Part shown: one piece after another, positions 5,955-15,898 of the stretch
Position numbering within the stretch: position 1 is the stretch's first letter
Layout of the letters: every line of letters starts with the position of its first letter
DNA from: an uncultured bacterium
Lineage (GTDB): Bacteria > Verrucomicrobiota > Kiritimatiellia > CAIKKV01 > CAITUY01
NCBI GenBank assembly: GCA_903895695.1
Contig: CAITUY010000083.1
Coordinates: 43,767 to 107,766 of the forward strand
Direction of reading: 5' to 3'
Length of the DNA stretch: 64,000 nucleotides
Notes under the pieces: generated by a model
Database searches by the model: none
Told to the model about the DNA's origin: nothing
The model's input: only the letters and a program-made list of their open reading frames with translations
Made by a program: the position numbers and the translations under genes

Positions 5955-8669
5955 TCAACCCTTGATCGCCGCATGCGCCGCCGCGAGGCGGGCGATCGGC
6001 ACGCGATAGGGGCTGCAACTGACGTAGTTCAGGCCTGCCTTGAAGCAGAACTGGACCGAGTCGGGGTCGCCGCCTTGTTCGCCGCAGATGCCGACCTTCA
6101 GCGTGGGGCGCGTCTTGCGCCCGCGTTCCACGGCCATCGTGATCAGTTGGCCCACGCCATCCTGGTCGATCGTCTGGAACGGATCGGCAGGCAGGAGCTT
6201 CTTCTCCAGGTAGTCGCCCATGAACCCGCCGATGTCATCACGGCTGAAGCCGAACGTCATCTGGCTCAGGTCGTTCGTTCCGAACGAGAAGAACGAGGCT
6301 TCCTCGGCCATGCGGTCGGCGAGCAACGCCGCGCGCGGAATCTCGATCATGGTCCCGTAAAGGTGCGGGATTTCCTCGATCTTTTTCCGGGCGCAAACGT
6401 CCGCGTACACGCGCAGGCAGATGGCCTTCTGGTGCTTCAGTTCGGACACGTCGCAGGTCACCGGGATCATGATTTCCGGGTGGCACTTCTTGCCGCTCTT
6501 GATCAACTCGGCCGCGGCCTCGAAGATCGCGCGGATCTGCATCTCGGTCACTTCCGGGTAGGTCACGCCGAGGCGCACGCCGCGGTGGCCCATCATCGGG
6601 TTGTTCTCGTGCAGCGCTTCGCCGCGCGCCTTGACTTCCTTGGGCGTGATGCCGAGGCTGCGCGCCAGTTCCTTCTGCTTGGCCGGGCTCTGCGGCACGA
6701 ACTCGTGCAGCGGCGGGTCGAGCAGGCGGACCGTGACGGGCAGGCCGTCCATCGCGGCCAAGGTGGCCTTGATGTCGCTCTTCACGAAGCGGAAGAGCTT
6801 CTTCAGCACGTTGGTGCGTTCCTCGGCCGTGTTGCTGAGGATCATCTTGCGGAGCAGGAACAGCGGCTCATCGCTGCCCTTGCCGTAGAACATGTGCTCG
6901 GTGCGGAACAGCCCGATGCCCTCGGCGCCGAAGGCGCGGGCCTTGCGGGCGTCCTCGGCCGTGTCGGCGTTGGCGCGCACGCCCATGGTGCGGTACTTGT
7001 CGACCAGGCCCATGAACTGCTGGAACCGGGGATTCTCGGACGAATCGACCAGGTTCAGCTTGCCGGCGTACACGTGGCCGCGGGAGCCGTTGAGTGTCAC
7101 GAGCGCGCCTTCCTTGAAGGTCTGCGTGCCGATCGTCAACGTCTTCTTCTGCGCGTCCACATGCATGGCGCTGGCGCCCACGATGCAGCACTTGCCCCAG
7201 CCGCGGGCCACGAGCGCCGCATGGCTGGTCATGCCGCCGCGGGCGGTCAGGATGCCGAGCGCCGCGCGCATGCCTTCCACGTCCTCGGGGTTCGTCTCCT
7301 CGCGAACGAGGATCACCGTTTTGCCGGCCTTGGCCCACTTCACGGCGTCGGGCGCCGTGAACACGATCTGGCCGCACGCGCCGCCGGGCCCGGCGGGCAA
7401 ACCCTTGCAGAGCAGCTTGGCCAGGATCTCGGCCTTCGGGTCCACGATCGGGTGCAGCAGTTCGTCGAGCTGCGCGGGCTTCAGGCGGAGCACCGCGGTC
7501 TTCTCGTCGATCAGTTTCTCGGCCAGCATATCCATGGCCATGTTGAGGGCCGCGGTACCGGTGCGCTTGCCGCTGCGGCACTGCAGCATGTACAGCTTGC
7601 CTTCCTGGATCGTGAACTCGATGTCCTGCATGTCCTTGTAGTGCGTCTCCAGCGTGTCGCGGATCTGCTGGAGTTGCTTGTACGTGGAGGGCATCGACTC
7701 TTCGAGCGACTGGAGATGCTTGTTCTGGTCGTTCTTGGTGTCGTTATTCAACGGGCTGGGGGTGCGGATGCCGGCGACGACATCTTCGCCCTGCGCGTTG
7801 ACCAGCCACTCGCCGTAGAATTTGTTCTCGCCGGTGGCCGGGTTGCGGGTGAAGGCCACGCCGGTCGCCGAGCTGTTGCCCATGTTGCCGAACACCATGG
7901 CCTGCACGTTGACGGCGGTACCCCACTCGTCCGGGATGCCCTCGATGCGGCGGTAGGAGATGGCGCGCTTGCCGTTCCAGCTCTTGAATACGGCGGCGAT
8001 CCCGCCCCACAACTGTTCCATCGGGTCGTCCGGGAACTCCTTCTTGAGCACCTTCTTGACGGTCTTCTTGAACTGGTCGGCCAGGATCTTGAGGTCGGCG
8101 GCGGTCAGGTCGGTATCGGACTTGGCGCCCTTCTCGTGTTTATACGCATCGAGCATTTCGTCGAGCTGTTTGCGGATGCCCTTGCCATCCTGCGGCTCGA
8201 TGCCCTCGGCCTTCTCCATGACGACGTCCGAGTACATCATGATCAAGCGGCGGTAGGAATCGTAGACGAAGCGCTCGTTGCCGGTCTTGTCGACCAACCC
8301 GGGGATCGTTTTGGTGCACAGGCCGACGTTCAGGACGGTTTCCATCATGCCCGGCATGGACTGGCGCGCGCCGGAGCGGCAGGAGACGAGCAGCGGATTT
8401 TGCGCGTCGCCAAACTTCATGCCCATCGCGTCTTCGACGAGGCGCAGGGCGTTCTTGACCTGGTCGGTCATCCCGGCGGGGAACTTCATCCCAGCCTTGA
8501 AATACTCGTTACAACACTCTGTCGACGCGGTGAACCCGGCCGGTACGGGAAGGCCTATCAGGCACATCTCCGCCAAGTTGGCGCCCTTGCCGCCCAGAAG
8601 GTTCTTCTCGCTCGCGCCGCCTTCGGTCTTACCCGGACCGAAACTGTACACATGCTGCTTCCCACTCAT
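5955..8669 (-). CDS. ppdK: Pyruvate, phosphate dikinase
   Basis: A 904-residue PPDK, close to the usual 870-900. It interconverts pyruvate + ATP + Pi and phosphoenolpyruvate + AMP + PPi in glycolysis or gluconeogenesis. Visible features: the N-terminal nucleotide-binding domain, the phosphohistidine motif GGMTSHAALVARG with His at about 483, the PEP-binding barrel with GTNDLSQMTFGFSRDD, and the catalytic C-terminal NYVSCSPYRVP. GGAG lies about 9 bases before the ATG. It is a single gene with its own terminator, divergent from tkt-murA. The presence of PPDK suggests PPi-linked glycolysis, common in anaerobic PVC bacteria. Confidence 0.96.
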   Translation of the reverse strand: MSGKQHVYSFGPGKTEGGASEKNLLGGKGANLAEMCLIGLPVPAGFTASTECCNEYFKAGMKFPAGMTDQVKNALRLVEDAMGMKFGDAQNPLLVSCRSGARQSMPGMMETVLNVGLCTKTIPGLVDKTGNERFVYDSYRRLIMMYSDVVMEKAEGIEPQDGKGIRKQLDEMLDAYKHEKGAKSDTDLTAADLKILADQFKKTVKKVLKKEFPDDPMEQLWGGIAAVFKSWNGKRAISYRRIEGIPDEWGTAVNVQAMVFGNMGNSSATGVAFTRNPATGENKFYGEWLVNAQGEDVVAGIRTPSPLNNDTKNDQNKHLQSLEESMPSTYKQLQQIRDTLETHYKDMQDIEFTIQEGKLYMLQCRSGKRTGTAALNMAMDMLAEKLIDEKTAVLRLKPAQLDELLHPIVDPKAEILAKLLCKGLPAGPGGACGQIVFTAPDAVKWAKAGKTVILVREETNPEDVEGMRAALGILTARGGMTSHAALVARGWGKCCIVGASAMHVDAQKKTLTIGTQTFKEGALVTLNGSRGHVYAGKLNLVDSSENPRFQQFMGLVDKYRTMGVRANADTAEDARKARAFGAEGIGLFRTEHMFYGKGSDEPLFLLRKMILSNTAEERTNVLKKLFRFVKSDIKATLAAMDGLPVTVRLLDPPLHEFVPQSPAKQKELARSLGITPKEVKARGEALHENNPMMGHRGVRLGVTYPEVTEMQIRAIFEAAAELIKSGKKCHPEIMIPVTCDVSELKHQKAICLRVYADVCARKKIEEIPHLYGTMIEIPRAALLADRMAEEASFFSFGTNDLSQMTFGFSRDDIGGFMGDYLEKKLLPADPFQTIDQDGVGQLITMAVERGRKTRPTLKVGICGEQGGDPDSVQFCFKAGLNYVSCSPYRVPIARLAAAHAAIKG

Positions 8670-8975
8670 TTCGCCCTGCTCCTTCTCTGCTGGTCGTAGC
8701 GCCGGACCCTACCGGCGCAGAATTGAACACTCAGAAAGGCGTCCTCGCCTTCCTCCATGCCGCGCTCGCCTCCATCGTCCACCCCCTCGCTCCCGCCATC
8801 AATGCCCGGACAAAGTCCGGCCACGAGGATGAACCGTCGTGGCACAAAAAAATCCGGGCCGTGGGCCGGAAAGCGACTGGACAACCGAGTGCGAATCGGT
8901 ACGATTACCCGCGCACTATAGATGAACGGCTGGCCCCGTGCAAGGGGATTTGTACGTTTTTTGGGCGAAAGGAGC
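8670..8975. other. Divergent intergenic region, ppdK / tkt
   Basis: About 306 bases without a gene. It must hold the promoters for both directions, but I see no convincing -35/-10 pair. On the minus strand CCGGCC-CAC-GGCCCGG followed by ATTTTTTT (about 8847-8871) looks like a terminator with a bulged stem inside the presumed ppdK leader. It could attenuate or stop stray transcription. No riboswitch or small RNA was recognised. Confidence 0.35.
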
Positions 8976-10973
8976 ATGACGTTGAGCAAGACGATGACGC
9001 TGGTGGCGAACACTATTCGCGGATTGGCCATGGATGGCGTGCAGAAGGCGAATTCGGGGCATCCCGGAATGCCGATGGGCATGGCCGACGTGGCGGCGGT
9101 GTTGTACCTGAAGCACCTGAACCACTGCCCGACGCGGCCCGACTGGGTAAATCGCGACCGGTTTGTTCTGTCGGCCGGCCACGGCTCGATGCTGCTCTAC
9201 AGCCTGTTGAACTTGTCCGGCTACGATCTGCCCCTGGACGAGTTGAAGCACTTCCGGCAGTGGGGGAGCAAGACGCCGGGACATCCGGAGCACGGGCACA
9301 CGGTGGGCGTCGAAACCACGACCGGCCCGCTGGGCCAGGGTTGCGGGAATTCCGTGGGCATGGCCCTGGCCGAGCGGATGCTGGCCGCCCGGTTCAACGC
9401 CGGCACCTACCTCCCTGTCGACCATCACACTTACGTGATCGCCGGCGACGGCGACCTGATGGAGGGCCTCTCGCATGAGGCGTTCTCGCTGGCCGGCCAC
9501 CTGGGCCTCAGCAAGCTGGTGGTGTTCTACGACAGCAACCGCATCACGATCGAGGGCAAGACCGACCTAGCCTACAGCGACGACGTCCGCAAGCGCTTTC
9601 TGGGCTACAAGTGGAACGTGCTCGAGATCGACGGCCATAGTTTCGAGGAGATCGATAAGGCCATCCTCGCCGCCAAGGCGGAAAAGGAACGGCCCACGCT
9701 GATCATCACCCACACGCACATCGCCCAGGGCGCGCCCACCCTGCACGATTCGAGCAAGGCGCACGGCGAGCCGCTGGGTGTTGAGGAAATCAAGGCCGCC
9801 AAGCGCGGCTTGGGCCTGCCGGAAGACCAGGACTTCTACGTGCCCGACGCGGTTCGCGAAGTTTTCGCGGCCCGGGCCCGCGAGCTCGACTCGCGCGTGG
9901 CGGCCTGGGAGGCCGATTTCCGGAAATATGCGGCAGCCTATCCGGATCTGGCCCAGTTGTGGGATGCCGGCCTGAAGCAGGCGCTGCCGCCAGATCTCGA
10001 GGCGCAGATGCCGGTTTTCGATGTGGCCAAACCCGAGGCGACGCGCGTGTCGTCGGGCAAGGTCATCCAGAAGCTGGCCAAGGCCTTGCCCTGGCTGGTG
10101 GGCGGCTCGGCCGACCTGTCGCCGAGCACCAAGACGATCATCGATGGCGCGGCCTCCGTGCTGCCGGGCCAGTTCGAGGGCCGGAACCTGCATTTCGGCG
10201 TGCGCGAACACGCCATGGCGGCCGCGTTGAACGGCATGGCCCTGCACGGCGGCTTTCGCGTGTATGGCGCCACGTTCTTCATCTTCTCGGATTACTGCCG
10301 TCCGTCCGTCCGCCTTTCGGCGATCATGGGCCTGCCGGTGACCTACGTGTTCACGCACGACAGCTTCTACGTGGGCGAAGACGGCCCGACGCACGAGCCG
10401 ATCGAGCATCTGGCGAGCTTCCGCTGCATGCCCAACGTGTCCGTGATCCGGCCGGGCGACGCCACCGAGACGGCGGCGGCCTGGCTGATGGCCATGAAGC
10501 ACACCACCGGCCCGACGCTGCTGCTGCTCACGCGGCACAATCTGCCCGTGCTCGACCGCACCGTCTACCCGGCCGCCTCCTGCCTGGAGAAGGGCGCCTA
10601 CACGCTGTGGCAGAGCGCGCCGGGCGTGCCGGCCCTGACGCTCATCGCCAGCGGCTCCGAAGTTTGTCTGGCGCTCGACGCTGCCAAGGTTCTGGCGGCC
10701 ACAACGGCCGTGCGCGTGGTCAGCATGCCCTCCTGGGACCTGTTCGAAAAGCAGAGCCAGGCCTACAAGGATGAGGTTCTGCCGCCGGCCTGCACGGCAC
10801 GGTTGGCCATCGAAGCCGGCGCGACCCTGGGCTGGCACAAGTACGTCGGCCCCAAGGGCGCCGTGCTGGGCGTGGACCATTTCGGCGCCTCGGCCCCGTA
10901 TAAGGCCATCGCCGAGCACTTCGGTTTCACGCCGGCGAATGTGGTGAAGATGGCTCGGGAGCTTCTCGGGTAG
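8976..10973 (+). CDS. tkt: Transketolase
   Basis: A 665-residue thiamine-diphosphate enzyme of the non-oxidative pentose phosphate pathway. The N-terminal domain has [10 protein letters not shown] and the ThDP motif [18 protein letters not shown] with N about 30 residues on. The pyrimidine-binding domain has [20 protein letters not shown] and the middle part [19 protein letters not shown]. The length is normal. The start is uncertain: AGGAG lies only one base before the ATG at 8976, while a TTG at 8982 has ideal 7-base spacing. The stop codon overlaps the murA start by one base. Confidence 0.95.
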   Translation: MTLSKTMTLVANTIRGLAMDGVQKANSGHPGMPMGMADVAAVLYLKHLNHCPTRPDWVNRDRFVLSAGHGSMLLYSLLNLSGYDLPLDELKHFRQWGSKTPGHPEHGHTVGVETTTGPLGQGCGNSVGMALAERMLAARFNAGTYLPVDHHTYVIAGDGDLMEGLSHEAFSLAGHLGLSKLVVFYDSNRITIEGKTDLAYSDDVRKRFLGYKWNVLEIDGHSFEEIDKAILAAKAEKERPTLIITHTHIAQGAPTLHDSSKAHGEPLGVEEIKAAKRGLGLPEDQDFYVPDAVREVFAARARELDSRVAAWEADFRKYAAAYPDLAQLWDAGLKQALPPDLEAQMPVFDVAKPEATRVSSGKVIQKLAKALPWLVGGSADLSPSTKTIIDGAASVLPGQFEGRNLHFGVREHAMAAALNGMALHGGFRVYGATFFIFSDYCRPSVRLSAIMGLPVTYVFTHDSFYVGEDGPTHEPIEHLASFRCMPNVSVIRPGDATETAAAWLMAMKHTTGPTLLLLTRHNLPVLDRTVYPAASCLEKGAYTLWQSAPGVPALTLIASGSEVCLALDAAKVLAATTAVRVVSMPSWDLFEKQSQAYKDEVLPPACTARLAIEAGATLGWHKYVGPKGAVLGVDHFGASAPYKAIAEHFGFTPANVVKMARELLG

Positions 10974-12247
10974 TGTCACGCTTCATCATCAACGGCGGTC
11001 GGCGGCTGGGCGGGGTTTATACGCCCGCCGGCAACAAGAATGCCGTGCTACCGATGCTGGCCGCCTGCGTGCTGACCGACGAGCCGGTCACGCTGGAGAA
11101 CCTGCCGCTCATCGACGATGTCCGCGCCATGTTGGCGATCCTGGACGGGCTCGGGGTGGCCGTGGACCTGCACGATCACACGGTGACCGTGTGCGCCCGC
11201 GGGTTGCGGCGCAGCCGGCTCGATCCCGAGCTGTGCCGGCGGGTGCGCTCGTCCATCCTCTTTGCCGGGCCGCTCACGGCGCGCCTGGGCCGGGCCACGC
11301 TGGCCCCGCCGGGCGGTGACGTGATCGGGCGCCGCCGGCTCGACACGCACTTTGACGGGCTGCGGGCCCTGGGGATCGAGACGGCCGGGGGGCGCCAGTT
11401 CACCTTTCGTAGACGCCGGCTCGAAGGGGCGGCGATCGTGCTCGACGAAGCCAGCGTTACCGCGACCGAGAACGTCCTCATGGCGGCCGTGCTGGCGAAA
11501 GGCCGCACCGTGATCTTCAATGCCGCGTGCGAACCGCACGTGCTCGACCTGGGCCTGCTGCTCAACAAGATGGGGGCCCGCATCGAGGGGTTGGGGACCA
11601 ACCGGCTCGAGATCGAAGGCGTCGAGCGGCTGCTGGGGGCGACGCACGAGGTCCAGCCCGACACCATCGAAATCGGCAGTTTCGTGGCTGCGGCCGCGGC
11701 CACGGGCGGCGAACTGACCGTATCCGGCGTGCCATTCGAGCCCCTCTGGATCATCGGCAAGGCATTTCAGAAGCTCGGGATCAGGATCGATCTCGACGGG
11801 TACGCGTTGCGCGTGCCGCCGCGCCAGCACCTGCGGATCCGCCGCGATTTCGGGGCAGCCATCCCGAAGATCGATGACGGTCCCTGGCCCATGTTCCCGT
11901 CGGACCTGATGAGCGTGTCCATCGTGGCCGCGACCCAGGCCCACGGCAGCATCCTGTTCTTCGAGAAGATGTTCGAGAGCCGCATGTACTTCGTGGATTA
12001 CCTGGCCGGGATGGGGGCGACGATCGTGGTCTGCGATCCGCACCGGGTCCTGGTCACGGGGCCTTCGCGGCTGCACGGCACGCACATGGCCAGCCCCGAC
12101 ATCCGGGCCGGCATGGCCCTGCTCATCGCGGCGCTGTGCGCGAAGGGGCAGAGCATCATCGACAACGCCCAGACCATCGACCGCGGCTACGAGGCCGTCG
12201 ACGCCAAACTGCGAGCGCTCGGCGCCGACATTACGCGCCAAGACTGA
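10973..12247 (+). CDS. murA: UDP-N-acetylglucosamine 1-carboxyvinyltransferase, Cys-to-Asp type
   Basis: A 424-residue EPSP-synthase-fold enzyme that transfers enolpyruvate from PEP to UDP-GlcNAc, the first committed step of peptidoglycan synthesis. Lys22-Asn23 of the substrate motif (AGNKNA) are present. The active-site loop reads APPGGDVIGRRR, with Asp116 where most bacteria have the PGGC cysteine. That substitution is known from Chlamydia and Mycobacterium and makes MurA insensitive to fosfomycin. It starts at a GTG that shares its first base with the last base of the tkt stop, so it is probably translated by re-initiation after tkt. Confidence 0.92.
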   Translation: MSRFIINGGRRLGGVYTPAGNKNAVLPMLAACVLTDEPVTLENLPLIDDVRAMLAILDGLGVAVDLHDHTVTVCARGLRRSRLDPELCRRVRSSILFAGPLTARLGRATLAPPGGDVIGRRRLDTHFDGLRALGIETAGGRQFTFRRRRLEGAAIVLDEASVTATENVLMAAVLAKGRTVIFNAACEPHVLDLGLLLNKMGARIEGLGTNRLEIEGVERLLGATHEVQPDTIEIGSFVAAAAATGGELTVSGVPFEPLWIIGKAFQKLGIRIDLDGYALRVPPRQHLRIRRDFGAAIPKIDDGPWPMFPSDLMSVSIVAATQAHGSILFFEKMFESRMYFVDYLAGMGATIVVCDPHRVLVTGPSRLHGTHMASPDIRAGMALLIAALCAKGQSIIDNAQTIDRGYEAVDAKLRALGADITRQD

Positions 12248-12355
12248 TCGGCCCCGGGGGAATTCAAGCAAGTAAGCCCCTCCATGAGCGAACCTGAGGC
12301 AAACCTGTTGCCTTCCTCTTCGACATCAACGGCGAATCAGGCACGACGAGGACCC

Positions 12356-13453
12356 ATGACCACGCTGACTTGCGGAGAACGTGTTGTGCGGTGCCTGACG
12401 GGCGAGCCCGTCGATCGGGTGCCATTCGGCGTGGGCATCGGCTGGTTCCCGTGGTGGCAAACGCACCAGCGCTGGCAGACGGAAGCGAACAACGCCGGCC
12501 TCGATATCGGGCGCGAGCTGGGCTATGACGGAAGCTTCAGTTCACCACCTTGCCAGGCCGGCATATGGCCGCCCTTCGAGCGCCAGGTCCTTGAGGAAAC
12601 CGCCGACACGATTACGGTGCGCAACGAGTCCGGCATCGTGCGCCGTGATCTCAAGAGCGGCCTTTCGATGCCCGAGTTCATCGGGTATCCGGTCAAGACG
12701 CCCGCAGACTGGGAGCGGGTCAAAACGGAACGGCTCGACCCGGCCGCACCGGGTCGCCTTGATGTCGACTGGGACGCCTACCGGGCGCGGCTCCGACAGA
12801 CCGGCGAGGCTGTCCAGGTGGGTTGGTTTCCCTACGGGGTGTTCGGCTCGCCGCGCGAACTCATGGGCGCCGAGGAGGTGCTCATCGCTTTCTATGAGTA
12901 TCCCGAAATGGTCCGGGACATGATGCAGCACATGACGACCCTCTGGCTTGACCTCTGGAGCCGGGTGGCCCGCGAGGTGCAGATCGACCACCTTCACATC
13001 TGGGAAGACATGTCCGGGCGGCAGGGCTCGCTCATCTCGCCCGCCATGGTCGAGGAGTTTATGATGCCCTGCTATGACCGGCTCGCCGCGTTTGCGCGGG
13101 CCCACGGGGTGCGCGTTGTGTCGGTGGATACGGACGGCGATTGTTCCGAACTCGTACCCGTCTTCATGCGTCACGGGGTCAATATGGTCCTGCCCTTTGA
13201 AGTCCAGGCGGGCAACGATATCCTGGAATTCAGGCACCAGTATCCGACCCTGGGAATCGTGGGCGGGCTGGACAAACGCGCCCTGGCGGGCACTCGCGCC
13301 GACATCGACCGTGAGGTGGCGAAGGCGGAGGCCATGCTCAAGGGCGGCCGCTACATCCCGGGGTTCGACCATCTCATACCGCCCGACGTGGGCTGGGAAA
13401 ACTTCCGCTATGCCGCGCAGCGACTGCGCGAGGTGTGCCTCTCCTCCCGGTGA
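12356..13453 (+). CDS. Uroporphyrinogen-decarboxylase-family protein
   Basis: A 365-residue protein of the URO-D/cobamide methyltransferase superfamily. The start follows GAGGA by 3-4 bases; a further upstream ATG at 12284 lacks an SD. Recognisable parts are RVVRCLTGEPVDRVPFGVGI at the N-terminus, a middle block with HIWEDMSGRQGSLISP, and the late VSVDTDGDCSELVPVF followed by PFEVQAGNDI. The long linker and the non-heme context fit the many PVC paralogues of unknown substrate rather than HemE. Next to sugar-isomerase-like genes it more likely acts on a small methylated or carboxylated compound than on porphyrin; that is inference. Confidence 0.75.
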   Translation: MTTLTCGERVVRCLTGEPVDRVPFGVGIGWFPWWQTHQRWQTEANNAGLDIGRELGYDGSFSSPPCQAGIWPPFERQVLEETADTITVRNESGIVRRDLKSGLSMPEFIGYPVKTPADWERVKTERLDPAAPGRLDVDWDAYRARLRQTGEAVQVGWFPYGVFGSPRELMGAEEVLIAFYEYPEMVRDMMQHMTTLWLDLWSRVAREVQIDHLHIWEDMSGRQGSLISPAMVEEFMMPCYDRLAAFARAHGVRVVSVDTDGDCSELVPVFMRHGVNMVLPFEVQAGNDILEFRHQYPTLGIVGGLDKRALAGTRADIDREVAKAEAMLKGGRYIPGFDHLIPPDVGWENFRYAAQRLREVCLSSR

Positions 13454-13544
13454 AGCTGCGACCGGCGTGTGCCCGGTGTCCGGTTGTCAGTGCTCTCCAA
13501 GTGTGGCAGTGTATGCGGCAATAACGCGGGGGAGGAGTAAGGTC

Positions 13545-14765
13545 ATGGCAGCCAAGGGAAGAAAAGCGATCCGCCAGACGATTCACGATGCCTTCGATCA
13601 GGGCCGGGGGATCCTGCGCCTGATTCCGGTCTTTGTTCCGCGCCGGTTCAGCCAGCCGGGGCGCCGTCTGCGCCTGCACCCTGACGATTACTTTGCGCTG
13701 GGTACCGCGCGCGGGGCCATCAAGGAACGTTGGTTCGCGTCGACGATCGCGGCCATGAACGGGCCGCTGGCTCCCCCGGACGAAGGCATGAGCTATGTCG
13801 TGCCGACCACAAAGCGCCAGGAGGAAAAGTTCACGTTGCGGGCAGCGGTAGACGAACTCGGCGCCGAGCTCATCGGTGAAGGATTGAAGAAGACCTATGG
13901 CACCTGGCCGATCTACTCCAAGTTTTTCGACTACAAAGAGCCGCTCTTTCATCACCTGCACCTGAGGGACGCGGACGCCGCCCGCGTCGGGCGGATCGGC
14001 AAACCCGAATGCTATTACTACCCGCCGCAGATGAACAACTACCCGGGCACGTTCCCCCACACTTACTTCGGGTTCGATCCCGACGTGACCCGGGCGATGG
14101 TCCGCGAACGGCTCCTGCAGTACGAACGCGGAGACAATCGCATCACGGAGCTTTCGCGCGCCTACCGCATCGAGTTGGGCACCGGTTGGTATACGCCGAC
14201 GGGCGTGGTGCACGCACCAGGCTCCTACCTGACGTACGAGCCGCAGTGGAACAGCGACGTCAACTCCGTGTACGAAAACGTCGCCTCGGGCGAAGTCTAT
14301 CCTTACGACTTCCTCGTCGAGAACTGCCCGCCGGACAAGAAGCGCGACATTGACTATGTGATGAGCCTCATGGACTGGGAGGCGAATGTCGATCCGCACT
14401 ACAAGAAGCATTATTTCCGTCCGCCCCTTCCGGCGGCGGAGCCCGACGCACGGTTCTCCGAAAAGTGGATCGCCTACGCGAACGACTATATCGGCGCCAA
14501 GGAACTGACCGTGCAACCCGGGCAAACCGTCACACTCAAGGACCCGATCGCCTTCGGGTGCATCCTGGTGCAGGGGCATGGAAAGATCGGCGTTCACGAC
14601 GCGGAAACGGCGACCCTGTTGCGGTACGGGCAAATGAGCGCCGACGAGTTCTTTGTGAGCGAGGGCGCCTCGCGCGCCGGTGTGGCCTTTGCGAACAAGA
14701 GCGCGTGCGAGCCGATGGTGCTGCTGAAGCACTTCGGCCCGAATCATCCCGGCATGCCGCGGTAA
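13545..14765 (+). CDS. Phosphomannose-isomerase-like cupin protein
   Basis: A 406-residue protein with the layout of class I mannose-6-phosphate isomerase. LFHHLHLRDADAARVGRIG, then KPECYYYP matches the family's QvHPdd..A....G KtE.wy stretch with metal-binding His and Glu. TPTGVVHAPGSYLTYEPQ, then NSD matches the PaGtvHa.g......EiQ.nSD stretch. A typical C-terminal cupin (VTLKDPIAFGCILVQGHGKI) follows. GGAGGAG precedes the ATG by 8 bases. It lies in a three-gene cassette with a URO-D-like and an epimerase-like gene, so it probably isomerises a sugar or sugar phosphate. It is longer at the N-terminus than typical bacterial ManA. Confidence 0.7.
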   Translation: MAAKGRKAIRQTIHDAFDQGRGILRLIPVFVPRRFSQPGRRLRLHPDDYFALGTARGAIKERWFASTIAAMNGPLAPPDEGMSYVVPTTKRQEEKFTLRAAVDELGAELIGEGLKKTYGTWPIYSKFFDYKEPLFHHLHLRDADAARVGRIGKPECYYYPPQMNNYPGTFPHTYFGFDPDVTRAMVRERLLQYERGDNRITELSRAYRIELGTGWYTPTGVVHAPGSYLTYEPQWNSDVNSVYENVASGEVYPYDFLVENCPPDKKRDIDYVMSLMDWEANVDPHYKKHYFRPPLPAAEPDARFSEKWIAYANDYIGAKELTVQPGQTVTLKDPIAFGCILVQGHGKIGVHDAETATLLRYGQMSADEFFVSEGASRAGVAFANKSACEPMVLLKHFGPNHPGMPR

Positions 14766-14807
14766 GCGGCGCGGGCGGTCCCTGGAATGCAGTTTGAGGA
14801 GTGACAC

Positions 14808-15758
14808 ATGAAGAAGCAGAACTTCGAGATCAAGAACGAGCAGATTCGCAAGCAGTTCGCGGCGTTGAGGAAACGGTACCCGGGAAAGTTGAAGCAACGC
14901 TTGAACCTGTCCTGGAGCAACTGGGGATTTGGCCTTGAGCCGCTCTCCGCCTCGGCCAAGCGGTTGGCGGAGGCCGGCATTCGCTACATCGAACTGCACG
15001 GCAACCATTATGGTGCGGATCTCGGCTATCGGCCGACGGAGACGATGCGGATCCTGGCCGACCACAACATTGCCGTCGGGGGCATCTGCGGCATGTTCTC
15101 CCGGGAGAACGACCTGTCGAGCAACAGCGGCATCGCGCGCCAGCACGCGCTGGATTACCTGAAGAGAACCCTCGACTTCGCGGCCGCGGTGAAGGCGGGG
15201 TACATCCTCGTTGTGCCGGGCGCCGTGGGTCGGCCGACGGCGTATGACAATGCCGAGTTCGACCGGTCTGTCGCCACCTTACGTCTGGTCGCCGACGGTT
15301 TCGTCACGGCCGGGGTTAAGGCCGCTATCGAGCCGATCAGGGCCGCCGAAGTGAGCTTCTGTCGCAGCATCGCCGACGCCAAGGCATACATCGCCGCGGT
15401 CGGCCACAAGGGGGTGCAGCACATCAACGGCGACCTTTACCACATGCAAAGTGAGGAGAGCCATCTCGGCATGGCACTCTTGGAGGCCGGCCAGCAGCTT
15501 ACCAACCTGCACTTGGCCGACAGCAATCGCTGCGCGCTGGGCGAGGGTTCGCTCGACATCGATACCGTCATCCGAGCCCTGTACCTAATTGGGTATAACC
15601 GCCCGGGCTGCTACGTCACTCCGGAACCTCTGGGGCCCGGCGGCGATCCTTATCCCGCGATGAACGGAAAGCCCGATCCATCCTCCCTCAAACACCTGGT
15701 CCAGCAGACCGCCCGCTATTTTCGCGAGCGCGAAGCCGCCGTCCTTCGGGGTGACTGA
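14808..15758 (+). CDS. Sugar phosphate isomerase/epimerase-like TIM barrel
   Basis: A 316-residue xylose-isomerase-like TIM barrel (AP endonuclease 2 superfamily), close in size to D-tagatose/D-psicose 3-epimerases. Candidate metal ligands in order are Glu in AAIEPIR, Asp in NGDLYHM, His in NLHLADSNR and Glu in VTPEPLG. These match the Glu-Asp-His-Glu pattern of that family. GAGGAG precedes the ATG. It is the last gene of the cassette that begins at 12356. Confidence 0.78.
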   Translation: MKKQNFEIKNEQIRKQFAALRKRYPGKLKQRLNLSWSNWGFGLEPLSASAKRLAEAGIRYIELHGNHYGADLGYRPTETMRILADHNIAVGGICGMFSRENDLSSNSGIARQHALDYLKRTLDFAAAVKAGYILVVPGAVGRPTAYDNAEFDRSVATLRLVADGFVTAGVKAAIEPIRAAEVSFCRSIADAKAYIAAVGHKGVQHINGDLYHMQSEESHLGMALLEAGQQLTNLHLADSNRCALGEGSLDIDTVIRALYLIGYNRPGCYVTPEPLGPGGDPYPAMNGKPDPSSLKHLVQQTARYFREREAAVLRGD

Positions 15759-15792
15759 CCATTTCGTCGCCCCGTGACCGTCCATCTTCGTT

Positions 15793-15813
15793 CCCGTGAC
15801 CTCATGTCACGGG
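15793..15813. repeat. 8-5-8 palindrome, CCCGTGAC-CTCAT-GTCACGGG
   Basis: Perfect 8-bp arms with a 5-base loop in the convergent gap between the epimerase-like and rhodanese genes. Related elements lie at 30419-30439 and 60343-60363 and, with a longer stem, at 30455-30479. It may also slow transcription from both sides. Confidence 0.6.
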
Positions 15814-15898
15814 GCGTGAGAATATTGCGTTCCGTTGTCACAAGATATCCTCCCTCCTCACCACCGACCAACCTTGACGTTTCAGTCCCGACCTTCAC

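Noticed and set aside
5718..8699. A 993-codon open frame antisense to ppdK
   Set aside because: It is the mirror of a high-GC3 gene. The ppdK strand has all catalytic motifs, an SD and a terminator; the antisense product is His/Ala/Arg-rich with no known domain.
8847..8871. Terminator-like stem with T-run in the ppdK leader
   Set aside because: The stem is bulged and no gene ends upstream on that strand. Kept only as a remark in the intergenic entry.
8880..8925. tRNA-like stretch (GTGCGAATCGGTACGATTACC)
   Set aside because: No acceptor stem or anticodon arm can be drawn and the T-loop is not canonical.
9567..10979. Antisense frame of 470 codons over tkt
   Set aside because: Shadow of the transketolase gene, low-quality composition.
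12356..13453. HemE (uroporphyrinogen decarboxylase proper)
   Set aside because: No haem gene is nearby, and the neighbours are sugar isomerases. Many PVC paralogues of this family are not HemE.
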